Of a stretch of DNA of 64,000 bases, positions 10,596-20,777 are shown one piece after another. Made by a program: the position numbers and the translations under genes. The notes beneath the pieces are model-generated. The model did not search any database and had not been told where the DNA came from. It saw only the letters and a program-made list of their open reading frames with translations. The first letter of the stretch is position 1. Every line of letters starts with the position of its first letter. Source of the stretch: Adenanthera pavonina (lineage: Eukaryota > Streptophyta > Magnoliopsida > Fabales > Fabaceae). The stretch is from assembly GCA_026686845.1 (NCBI GenBank), contig JAIVEN010000018.1:13983001-14047000 (forward strand), read 5' to 3'.

Positions 10596-12316
10596 TGTTA
10601 GCAAGGCTGACTTCCCAAGAGGGGGGGTGAATTGGGAAGATTGAACTTTTTCTGCACAAAGTGAAGTAAGTGAAGATATCACAGTATAGTGAAAAGAACG
10701 TGTAAAACAGAGCAAGCTGAAAAGTAGAGATAAGGAGAAGAAAACTCAGTGATTTATTCTGGTTCGGTCTATCCACTTGACCTACATCCAGTCCCCAAGA
10801 CACCTCTTGAGATTTGTCCACTATACAGCAAGAATTTCAACGGGCTTCTTGCTAAGGCCACAGTACACGAGTATGCTCTGTTTCTGAGCTCTCTCAAACT
10901 CTCCAAGCACTTACACTATGTGCTTCCCAATCCCCTTGTGAATACCCCTCACAAGTAAATCTATCTTCCAGATGAAGAGTAGATTGATTACAATAAAATA
11001 ACTCTCTTGAAAAGAGTAGATATGAAAGTTTAAGTACAAATAATGAAGTTGAGAGGGTAAAACTTTTTGAGAAGAAGATTCAGCAGAAATTCAGTATTAA
11101 TAAGTTTGATTCGTTATCCACAACTTCAAATGATGTTGTATTTATAGATTTAGGTCTCAAATATCCGTTAGAGACTAAATCTATCCATTGGGGAAGTTAT
11201 CCAACGGTTATTCTGAAAAACTATCCGTTTACCAACCGCATTTAATGTTTCTGACATACTGAAATTCGAATTTTGGTTGGTCAACAGACGAATTTCGAAG
11301 GAACCGAAGGTTAAAGCTTCCAACGTTAAAATACGAAGTTCGTCTGTCCATAGAGTGAAATTCGAATTTTGAAGCTTATGAAGTATTTTTTCAATGTGAC
11401 ATACGAATTTTTAAGAAGAAAGTTTTTCTCTAAATCGTGAACAGTGTTTTCTATTTTCTACAGTACCCTCGAAATTCGAATTTTGGATGCCCAAAATTCG
11501 TCTGTCCATTGAACGTTCAAAGAGGCACAGTAGTTCACTTTCTTCGAAATTCGAATTTTGACGTAGTGAAATTCGTCTGTCAGAGATCAATTTTGAGACT
11601 TCATTTCCTTTTGATTTCAGATGAACTCTATCATAGTTTCAGACGAATTTCTTTGGTTTTCTCAAATTGCATTTTGTCTGAAATTCGAATTTTGAAACTG
11701 TAAAGTTCGTCTGTCCAAAAAGCTTCTTTCAGACTTATATGAAAATTTGAATGTTGCAAAGTCAAAGTTCGTCTGTCAGAGAGCATTTTTCAAACTCAAT
11801 TTCTTCTTAATTTCAGATGAACTTTAACATAGCTTCAGACGAATTTCTTTGGTTTTCACAAATTGCATTTTGTCTGAAATTCGAATTTTGAAACTGTAAA
11901 GTTCGTCTGTCCAAAAAGACTTCTTTCAGACTAGATGAAAATTCGAATTTTGAAAAACCAAAATTCGTCTGACAGAGAGACATCTCTTCAGACTTGTTCA
12001 GTTTAATCTCGAAATTCGAATGTCCTAAGGCAAAGTTCGAATTTCCAACTTGACAGTTTAGTTTGAACTTTCAACCTTTGTCTGTTTGTGGGTGTTTTCC
12101 AAATATTTCAAGATTTAACATAAAATCAAAGTTTAAAAATATCTTTTCTTCAAATCAAAATCTTTTACCCAATCATATCAAGAACTAAGACTCCACAAAA
12201 AATCTACCAGCAAGTACTCATAAAATCTTCACTTGAGATAGCTTTGATCTCCTTTGATATCTTCAATCCAAGCTTTTGAGTGTTGGTTTAGAATCATCAA
12301 AACTCTTGTTTCAACA
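10596..12316 (-). repeat. 3' LTR of the central element
   Basis: 1721 bp, about 99% identical to 20778-22498. About ten hairpin-prone units combining TTCGAA with CAGACGAA lie in 11250-12060. A TATAAATA box lies on the minus strand at 11139-11146. Confidence 0.95.
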
Positions 12317-12331
12317 TTCTCCCCCTTTTTG
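12317..12331 (-). promoter_or_regulatory. Polypurine tract of the central element
   Basis: On the minus strand CAAAAAGGGGGAGAA stands directly before the 3' LTR (TGTTGAAAC), where plus-strand DNA synthesis is primed. ATCATC precedes it, as is common in Sireviruses. Similar purine boxes occur upstream at about 12382-12394 (GAGGGGGAGC) and 12679-12694 (CCAAAAAGGGGGAGAAG), matching the repeated tracts known for the lineage. Confidence 0.88.
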
Positions 12332-12589
12332 ATGATGATAAAACAACTCACAAACTGGATTAGTACTTGGGTTTGCTGTCACAAGCTCCCCCTCAACATA
12401 TGCATAAGATATTAAATCAACAGATTAAGTGAAGAGATTTAAGGCAAAAAATATTGCAACAAAGAGATCCATTCATTTAATCAAGAGTTGCTTGTACATA
12501 AACATATTAATCAAGGTTCAAACACAAAATACAAAACAACACAAAATGCAACAAGAGGACTCAAGCCTAATTTCTAAGCAATTCTACAA

Positions 12590-14791
12590 TTATTTCTTCT
12601 TGGACTTGGTCTTCTTGTAGTATTTCCCTTTCCCTTTCCCAGATTGCTTAGCAGAAGGCTTTCCAGTTTGCCCAGACTTCTCCCCCTTTTTGGCATCATC
12701 AGGAAGGCCAACAAAATCAGCTAGAGGAGGAATCTGAGAGACAGGAATAGCACGAAGTGGCACAGGAGCAAAGGGAATATCAGGCTGAACTGGTGCAGGA
12801 GGCTCAGCAGTCTCAGGACTAGAATCTTCATCATCATCAGAGACCACAAGCAGCTCTTGCATTTCCTGTCTGGATAGAGCTAGCCGAGCTCTCTGTTCTT
12901 CTGACAGCCCATAAACAGCAAGAGAAGGAGAGACTGGTTCAGGAGGAGGAAACATTTCTTCAAGCCTTCTCCTTTAAGCTAGCAGAAGGGCATTGTGAGC
13001 AATAGCAGCAAAGTCAATAACAGGCACAATGCTCCTTTCCTTATTGAGTGCAGCTTGCAGAAATGGTGAAGCAGAAATGGATGCTACTAGCTGCTCAACT
13101 TGCTCAGACTCTTGGGTGGAAAGGATAGAGTCCTGAGCAACTGCTTCACTCTGCTCAATTGGGCTTGTTTCCTGCAGACCCTCTTCCTCCATGCCATAGT
13201 CCAAGGGTGGACCAGGACTTACCTCATTGCTGGAGGCCTTTGGCGTGCCAGTTGGTTCAGTCTCTTGCATACCAACACCAGGGATAGGAGAATCCAGCTC
13301 AAAAGGACTTGGAGGCACAGGAGATGGAGACAGAGTAGGCTCAGGGATACCAGGCTGAGGTGGAGCAGAAGTGGTAGGAATTGCATTTCTAATCTCTTCA
13401 TAGGCATCAGCCACCACCTTCATATTCACAGCCAACTGATGGATCTGATCTTGTAGATGAGCAAATTTGGTGTTTTGCTCATCCCTAATGCTGAGAATGA
13501 GTGTTGACAGACTGTCAAATAACTCAGTGATCTTTGTTGGCTTGACCCGTGAGGAGGGAGTGGAAGGAGGGTGAGTAGGCCTGGAGGGAGATGGAATAGG
13601 CTGAGAAGGCTGAGGTACAGATCTGCTAGGGGCCTCAAAAGTGCCTTCTTGTTGGAGGGAAGCATCAGCAATAAAGAACAAGTCTTCAGATTTTCCTGCT
13701 CCCTTTCTAACCCATCGTCCTTCATCCTTTTCAATCCCCATTCTTTGCAGTTCTTCCTCTTTGAATGCCTCAGTAAGTTTTCCTTTCCCCTTTTCAATGT
13801 GCTGAATCCTAGCATGCTGCAGGATTCTTGAAATAATTGCTGCATAGGGGAGTGTGGAATCCTTCCTCTGATCTCTTGCTTTTATCATTCGCTGGAGAAT
13901 GATATGACCCATATTGATCAGCTTCCTACGTATGATGGCAGTCATTACATGAGCCTCTGCCCTTGTTATCAAATTGAAGCTTCCACCTTTATTGAAAATG
14001 ATCCTAGACACAATGTAGTGCAGAATCCTTACTTGTACACTTAGATCTGTGGGCTTCAACAGATTTATTGTGGGCCTATTCTCCCTTCTTCTGAACAAGG
14101 TGTCCAAGATAGTGCTCTCCTTGTAATATAGGAAGGGCTCACCTTCTTCGTCAGCTGTGCTAGCCTCATCCATATAACCAGAGGCTGTGATGTCAACTTT
14201 CAGCCCATCTTGACCTGGAATTTCCAACACCCCATTGAAGGTTTCATCAGCAAGCCAAATGGTCCTTGATCTCAAGGTGACCTCCCATTTCCTTTTCTTG
14301 CTGTTATATTTAAGAGAGGCATACCAAGTCTTCACTACCTCATCATCATATTTTTCAGCAATTTCCAACAGATTTCTATATTTTATCAACCATATTGCAG
14401 CATCAAAGTTGTTGGATATCAGAAATTGTTCCATATTTACACAGTGAGGCTTGGTTACCTTTTTGTTGGAAAACTAGGTAGTGTACTCTTCTTGAATCTC
14501 AGGAGTGCTCCACAGTGGTAGTGTAGTCAATTCGAACTCTCCAGATTCAGTACTGGAAGATGCAGAAGAGGCAACAGCAGGGATAGAAGGTTCAGCACTT
14601 TTTGAAGAGGAGGGTCCAGTTTTCTGAGATTCTGCTTTGGATGAAGATTTCTGGCATTTAGACGGAGTAGCTTTACTGGGTTCGGCCTTTCTCTTAGATT
14701 TCTCTCCTTCCTTTGTAGCATATTGAGATTTGACATTCCTCTTTGGACGAGTCACAGCTTTTCCTATTCCAGGAATTTTAACTCTTGCCAT
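12590..14791 (-). pseudogene. Third ORF (envelope-position ORF) of the central element, two in-frame stops
   Basis: One continuous frame of 734 codons, broken only by a TAG at 14474-14476 and a TAA at 12974-12976. N-terminal part (from 14791) is basic and Ser/Lys-rich, beginning MARVKIPGIGKAV. The middle holds a folded-looking domain with ITRAEAHVMTAIIRRKLI and STLPYAAIISRILQHARI, resembling the 'putative plant transposon protein' domain common in plant retroelement proteins. A Pro/Ser-rich stretch and a short helical, possibly coiled-coil segment follow (LSTLILSIRDEQNTKF region). The C-terminus is Gly/Lys-rich. I see no clear signal peptide or membrane span, so an envelope role is not supported here. 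Position after RNase H and before the purine tract matches Sirevirus extra ORFs. Function unknown. Confidence 0.8.
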
Positions 14792-15786
14792 TTCTCGGTT
14801 GAATGATGCAGAATGAGGTTAAGGATAGGTTTATGGGATGCGATTGGAAGTTTAAACGGTGAAGAATGATGGTTTTTGGACAGGAGTTAAGAGGATTGAA
14901 GAGAGAATCAGAACAGACTTAGAGAGGTTACAAATAGGGTTGCGTCTGTTCTCTGGAGAACCGTCGGATTTAACATATGTAACCGTCTGACAGACGAATT
15001 TTGAGGGGTCAAAATTAGAACTTCGGGCAGTTACAAGGTAAACCGTTCAGCAAGGCTTACTGACAGACGAATTTTCATCTGAAAGTTCATCTGACAGTGA
15101 CTTGAAACAAGCAGTACTCGCACAACAGACGAATTTTGTTTCAACAAAGTTCGAATGTTGAAGTGAGAACAGCATCAACAATCAAAACCACAACCAATAG
15201 ACGAAATAAGCATGCAGAGCATCATCTTTCAAGCATTCATCATGAAGAACATGATTCAACAGACGAATTTTGAACTGTAAATTCGAATTTTTCATCTTTT
15301 GTAAAGGTTGTCCAACATTCGTATGTCAAGAAGTGATAATTCGTATAACAGTTATGGACAACCATATCTTTGAAAATTTTGTTCTTGAAAATTTGAACTT
15401 CCATATTCAACAGACGAATTTCGAGGCATCAGTGAGAACTGTTCCAAAGTGTAACAGGTCGAAGTTCGTCTGTTGGTCACTTAAAATTCGAATGTTGACC
15501 ACGTTGACCAGTATAAAAACACAGTTTTATGAAACAACATACATTTAACAGCATTTCAAATATAAGCATCATCATTAAGAACTTACAGAATGGATCCAGA
15601 ACATAGGTTTTTCGTTGTTTACTTCACTTTCTGGTTGTTCCATTTTGATATGCTCAAATCTTCAAGAGTATAGCAGTTCAGTCTTGTGATGAGCACCTGC
15701 AACTTAAATTAAACACTCTCCGATGCTGAAGTTAGAATTGATTTGTAAGATTTAAAACTCTAAAAAGAGAATTTCATAAGTATAAC
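14792..15786 (-). other. Spacer between pol and the third ORF carrying LTR-like motif repeats
   Basis: About 1 kb without a supported ORF. It contains at least five CAGACGAATTT units and several AATTCGAAT / AAGTTCGTCTG units (14990-15500), the same vocabulary as the element's LTR. It could be a 3' untranslated region or promoter for the downstream ORF; that is inference. Confidence 0.6.
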
Positions 15787-18700
15787 TTACAATTCATTGG
15801 AATTTACCATTCCCAATTCTCTCCTTATTTTACAATGCCTGTCTTCTGATAGAGGTTTTGTGAGTATATCAGCAAGTTGATCCTCTTTTGGGATGTATTC
15901 CAGCTTAACTTCTCCTTTTAGAACGTGATCCCTTATGAAGTGATGCCTAACCTCAATATGTTTCGTCCTTGAGTGCATGACAGGATTCTTGGTAATGTTT
16001 ATGGCACTTTGATTATCACACATGATTGGTATCTCTTTTATTTTAACCTTTAGATCTTCAAGTTGCTGTTTCATCCAGATGACTTGGGCACAATAGCTTC
16101 CAGCTGCAACATACTCAGCTTCTGCAGTGGATAAGGCCACACTATTTTGCATTTTGCTGAACCATGAAACCAGGGATCTTCCAAGAAACTGACAAGTTCC
16201 ACTTTTGCTTTTTCTGTCAGTTTTGGATCCTGCAAAGTCAGCATCAGTGTATCCTTTGAGATCTTCTCCATTGCCTTTTGGATACCAAAGACCCATCTGT
16301 GATGTTCCAGTAAGATATCTAAAAATTCTTTTCACAGCTGTTGCATGGGTTTCTTTGGGCCATGATTGAAACCTTGAACACATGCAGACACTGAACATAA
16401 TGTCAGGTCTGCTGGCAGTTAGGTACAGCAGGGATCCAATCATTCTTCTGTAGTGAGTAATGTCAAACATCTTCCCATTTTCATCCATGTCCAGTTTGGT
16501 TGCAGTAGCCATAGGTGTTCCCATTGGCTTAGCATTCTCCATTCCAAACTTCTTTAACAACTCTTTTAGATACTTGGATTGACTGAGAAAGATACCATCA
16601 TTAAGCTGTCTGATTTGCAATCCAAGGAAGAAATTGAGTTCACCCATCATAGACATCTCGAATTCTCCCTGCATTAACTTAGAAAATTCCTTGCAAAGAG
16701 TTTCATTAGTAGCACCGAAAATAATATCATCAACATAGATTTGGACAATTAGTAAATCTTTATTCTCTTTCTTAGTAAATAAAGTTGTGTCAACTTTGCC
16801 TCTGTTAAACCCTTTCTCAGTCAGAAAATTGCTCAATCTTTCATACCATGCTCTGGGAGCTTGTTTTAATCCATAAAGAGCTTTCTTCAGTTTATAGACA
16901 TGGTTTGGTTTTGTAGAATCCTCAAAACCTGGAGGTTGATCTACATAAACCTCTTCCATGATATATCCATTCAGAAAAGCACTCCTTACATCCATTTGAT
17001 ATAGCAAAATATTTTTCATGCATGCATAAGCTAGTAGAATTCTTATAGCTTCTAATCTGGCTACTGGTGCAAAGGTTTCTTCAAAATCAATACATTCTTC
17101 TTGATTATACCCTTTAGCAACTAATCTAGCTTTATTTCTGATTATAGTTCCAGATTCATCAAGTTTGTTTCTGAAAACCCATTTGGTACCAATAACAAGA
17201 TGATTTTTGGGTCTTGGAACTAAATCCCAAACTTGATTTCTTTCAAATTGATTTAATTCATCTTGCATGGCCAAAATCCAATAATCATCAGTTAAGGCTT
17301 CTTCAGTACATTTGGGTTCAATTTGAGAAATGAAAGCACAGTTGAGCATCTGTTCCCTTAACTATTTTCTGGTTTTGACTTTCTCTTGAACATTCCCTAT
17401 TACTTGATCAACAGGATGATTCCTTTGATATCTCCAAGCTCTAGGGAGTTCTTGAGATGTTTCTTCATTATTTTCATCAAACTCTTGCTCCTGAATATCT
17501 TCCTCTATGTTAACAGATTCAGATATCTTTGGAGGTTCATTTTTACTTTCATCAGAGAGGCCCAGTTTTTCAAAATTGAAATCAAGATCATCCTCATTGG
17601 TAACATGTTTTGAAACAGTTTCATTTTCAATGAAAACCACATGCACGGATTCTTCTATTGCATTTGATCCTTTATTAAAAACTCTATAAGCCTTACTCCT
17701 ACTTGAATAGCCTAGAAATATACCTTCATCGGATTTAGCATCAAATTTACCTAGGTTTTCTTTGCCATTGTTGTGAATGAAGCATTTGCACCCGAACACA
17801 TGGAGGTGTGACAGATTTGGCTTTCTTCCCTTGTACAGCTCATATGGAGTCTTCCCAAGGATAGGTCTGATGTAAGCTCGGTTAATGATGTAACTTGCTG
17901 TATTTACAGCATCAGCCCAGAACACTTGAGAGAGCTCCTTCTCATTCAGCATAGCTCTAGCCATCTCTCCAATAGTTCTGTTCTTCCTTTCTACCACTCT
18001 ATTTTGTTGAGGAGTTCTTGGTGCTGAGAAGTTGTGGTCAATCCCATGCTCATTGCAGTACTCCAAGAAGTATGCATTTTCAAATTCTCCTATGGTCTGA
18101 CCTGATAGATACAATAGAGATACCTTTCTCATTTTGCACTTTCTTGGCTAAGGTTACAAATGCATCAAAGGTATCACTTTTAGAAGAAAGAAATAATGTC
18201 CAAGTAAATCTAGAATAATCATCAACAATTACAAGCACATACAGATTACCACCTAGACTCTTTACCCTAGAAGGTCCAATTAAGTCCATATGCAGCAATT
18301 CAAGTGGTCTCGTTGTGGTAACTATGTTTTTGGATTTGAAGGATGATTTAGTTTGTTTTCCTCTTAAGCACGCATCACATTCTTTATCCTTTTCAAAAGA
18401 TATTTTTGGTAAACCAGTTACTAGCTCATTTTTAATCAGTTTAGACAGTTGATTCATGTTCACATGAGCTAATCTTCTATGCCATAGCCAACTATCATTA
18501 TTCTGACTGATTAAGCATACAGAATCTAAAGGAGGAAGTTCATCAAGGTCAATAGTGTAGCAGTTACCATCCCTTTGAGCTTTGAGGATTACTCTGTGAT
18601 CACTTTTTCTGATGACCAGGCAAAACTTTGAGTCAAACAGCACCCAGTTTCCTTTATCACAAGTCTGACTCACGCTTAGTAAGTTGTGGTTGAGGCCAAT

Positions 18701-18921
18701 CACAAACAGCACCTCTTCAATGGATGTTTCAGGATTTTTGCCCACAATGCCAATACCAACAATTTTACCATATTAATCACCTCCAAAGGTCACTTTTCCT
18801 CCTTTCTTGTCTCTAAGGGTGATGAACTTCTCCTTGTCACTAGTCATGTGACTTGAGCAGGCACTATCCATATACCATTTGTTGCTTTTCTTAGCTTTGA
18901 GACAGATCTGCAAAACAATGT
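15787..18921 (-). pseudogene. pol of the central element (protease, integrase, RT, RNase H), disrupted
   Basis: Order from the N-terminus: a protease with a DSA active-site triplet (18860-18868) where DSG is usual; a pre-integrase zinc region (WLWHRRLAHVNMNQL, CDACLRGKQ); integrase core with DLIGP, the second Asp in RSDH and the Glu in PQQNRVVERKNRT; then copia RT with intact YVDD (16726-16737) and RNase H (YTDADFAG, TAEAEYVAA). Breaks: reading-frame change from gag near 18925, TAA at 18773-18775 after the protease, frameshift at about 18088-18094 just after the second integrase Asp, and in-frame TAG at 17362-17364 between integrase and RT. The RT-RNase H block (15787-17349, 520 codons) is uninterrupted. 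Known role: reverse transcription and insertion; this copy would need products from another element. Confidence 0.92.
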
Positions 18922-20722
18922 TTATGATTTCCTTTTAGGTACCCAAATTTGCTTGGATCCTTTTTTGTCAGTATATTTTTCCCTAGATGCAAATGCAACT
19001 TTGGGAACCCATCCAACCTTCCTGCCAAGTCCATTTTTCCTCAAATCACAAGAACTGGAAATATGTCCCTTTTTATTACAGAAATGACAGGTAGTGAAAG
19101 GACTGCTAGATTGAGATGCAGGAAGAAAACAGTGCAGGTAATACTTTTGTCTAGCATGCCCTGGTTGATCATATGTTTCAATGTGAGGTGATGCATTAAC
19201 TTTCTTTTTATTGTTCTTAGCATGCACAAAATGTCTCATATATTCATTTTGATTTTTCTTCCTAATCTTTTCCTTGACAGCACATGGGTCATAGCCAAGA
19301 CCAGCTTTTCCTTGTGATATTCTTTGGCTCCCCATCAAGGCAAACAGCATATATTTACCTCTAGTGAGTCTAGACATGCTTTTGACTAAGTAATCATTAG
19401 TTTGTTTAAGTTCAGTGCATGAAGTACAACAAATAGATTCAGCAGTAGGTAAAGAAGTAATTTCAGAGATTGTGTTTTGAGATTCCAGCATATTTATTTT
19501 CTTCTTTGCCAGTTTTAGTTCTTTAGCAACTTTAATGAAATCATCATGAAGCTCATGAAAAGCATCCAGCAATTCAGAATAGGAAGGTTCAGATTCATAT
19601 ACCTCTTCATCCTGATCACTGCTGTATGAGGGTGCAGCTTCTTCAGAGGCAAGTGCCATTAGACAAATGTTGGCAATCTCATCTTCATCTTCTTCTTCCT
19701 CATCTGAGCTGTTGCCCCATATGGATGAGATGTAGGCTTTCTTCTTTTTCACTTTGTCAGCACCTTTCTTTTCTTTTTCTTGCTTCTTGAGGAATTGGGG
19801 GTAGTCCCATTTTATGTGTCCCTGCTTCTTGCACTCATAGCAAGTCACAGGTTCTTTTGCCTCTTTCTTGCTTTCCCCAGCAGCTACCTTCTTGAAGAAT
19901 CTCTTGTTCTTCTTGCTGTAGAATTTTTCGAATTTTCTGACCATCATAGCCAGAGTTTCCTCATCCAGCCCATCTTCTTCATCAGATTCTTCTTCCTTTT
20001 CATCAGCAGCTTTAAGGGCAAGGCCTTTCTTCTTTCTGTCCATCCCAGCTTCCTTGAGAGCTTTGATTTTTCCTTCATACTCTTCAAGGCTGCCAAAGAG
20101 AGCTGTGACAGAGGCCATTGATTCTCCTCTGGCTTCTTCTATTGCTGTCACTTTGGGCTGCCATTCCAGAGGGAGTGCTCCTTTCTCTGATTTTTCTTAC
20201 TTTCTCTGATTGAGAGTATTCCTTTCCTAGACTCTTTAGTTGATTCACAATGAGAATGAATCTCTTTTGGAGCTCTTTTATAGTTTCTCCTTTAGCCATC
20301 TTGAAGCTCTCATACTCTCCAATGCATGTGTTGAGTCTATTCTCCCTGACCCCAGATGTCCCTTCATGTGCAATCTGCAGAGTGTCCCACATTCCTTTTG
20401 TAGTGGTGCATTGTGAGACCCTGTAGAATTCGTCCTGGTTCAGGGCACTGACTAAACAATACTTTGCTTTAAAATTCAGCAGGACTCTCCTCCTGTCTTC
20501 ATCACTCCATTCTGCTTCCAGCTTCTCTTTGTATCTTCCATCTTCAGTTAGAGCCATTGGGACGAAATCTCCTTTATCAATGACTGACCAGATGTCAAGA
20601 TCAATTGATTGGAGGTAGATCTGCATCCTCATCTTCCAGTACCCATAATGCTCTCCACTGAAGCCTGGTGGTCTGTTAGTGTTATTCCCTTCAGGAAGTA
20701 TACTTTCTCCAAAGCCAGCCAT
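18922..20722 (-). pseudogene. gag of the central element, frameshifted
   Basis: Likely start is the ATG at 20722 (MAGFGESILP), 42 bp past the PBS. The N-terminal part is a typical copia gag domain (RPPGFSGEHYGYWKMRMQIY, then DIWSVIDKG). Near 20190 the frame changes beside a short duplicated ATCAGAGAAAG, and gag continues in another frame to a TAA at 18922. A first zinc knuckle reads CYECKKQGHIKWDY, with the last Cys changed to Tyr. A second, CHFCNKKGHISSSC, is intact. Acidic and Lys-rich stretches lie between. Normal function is capsid formation and RNA binding. The frameshift and the lost Cys argue against a functional protein. Confidence 0.9.
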
Positions 20723-20763
20723 CTTTGTTCCCGGACTGTAAAATCCTTTGAATGGGAATCCGG

Positions 20764-20775
20764 GCTCTGATACCA
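20764..20775 (-). promoter_or_regulatory. Primer-binding site of the central element (initiator Met tRNA)
   Basis: On the minus strand TGGTATCAGAGC lies two bases after the 5' LTR, a perfect 12-base match to the standard plant copia site complementary to the 3' end of initiator Met tRNA. It fixes the element's minus-strand orientation. Confidence 0.95.
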
Positions 20776-20777
20776 CT

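Noticed and set aside
11249..12080. Regularly repeated short motifs resembling a CRISPR array
   Set aside because: Spacing and spacer lengths are irregular, units vary and occur in both orientations, and the context is a plant LTR.
11249..12080. TTCGAA units as heat-shock elements
   Set aside because: Heat-shock elements need GAA and TTC blocks with two-base spacing; here TTC and GAA abut directly, so the match is not convincing.
12974..14434. Calling the third ORF a retroviral envelope
   Set aside because: No signal peptide, fusion-peptide-like or membrane segment is visible; only its position matches.
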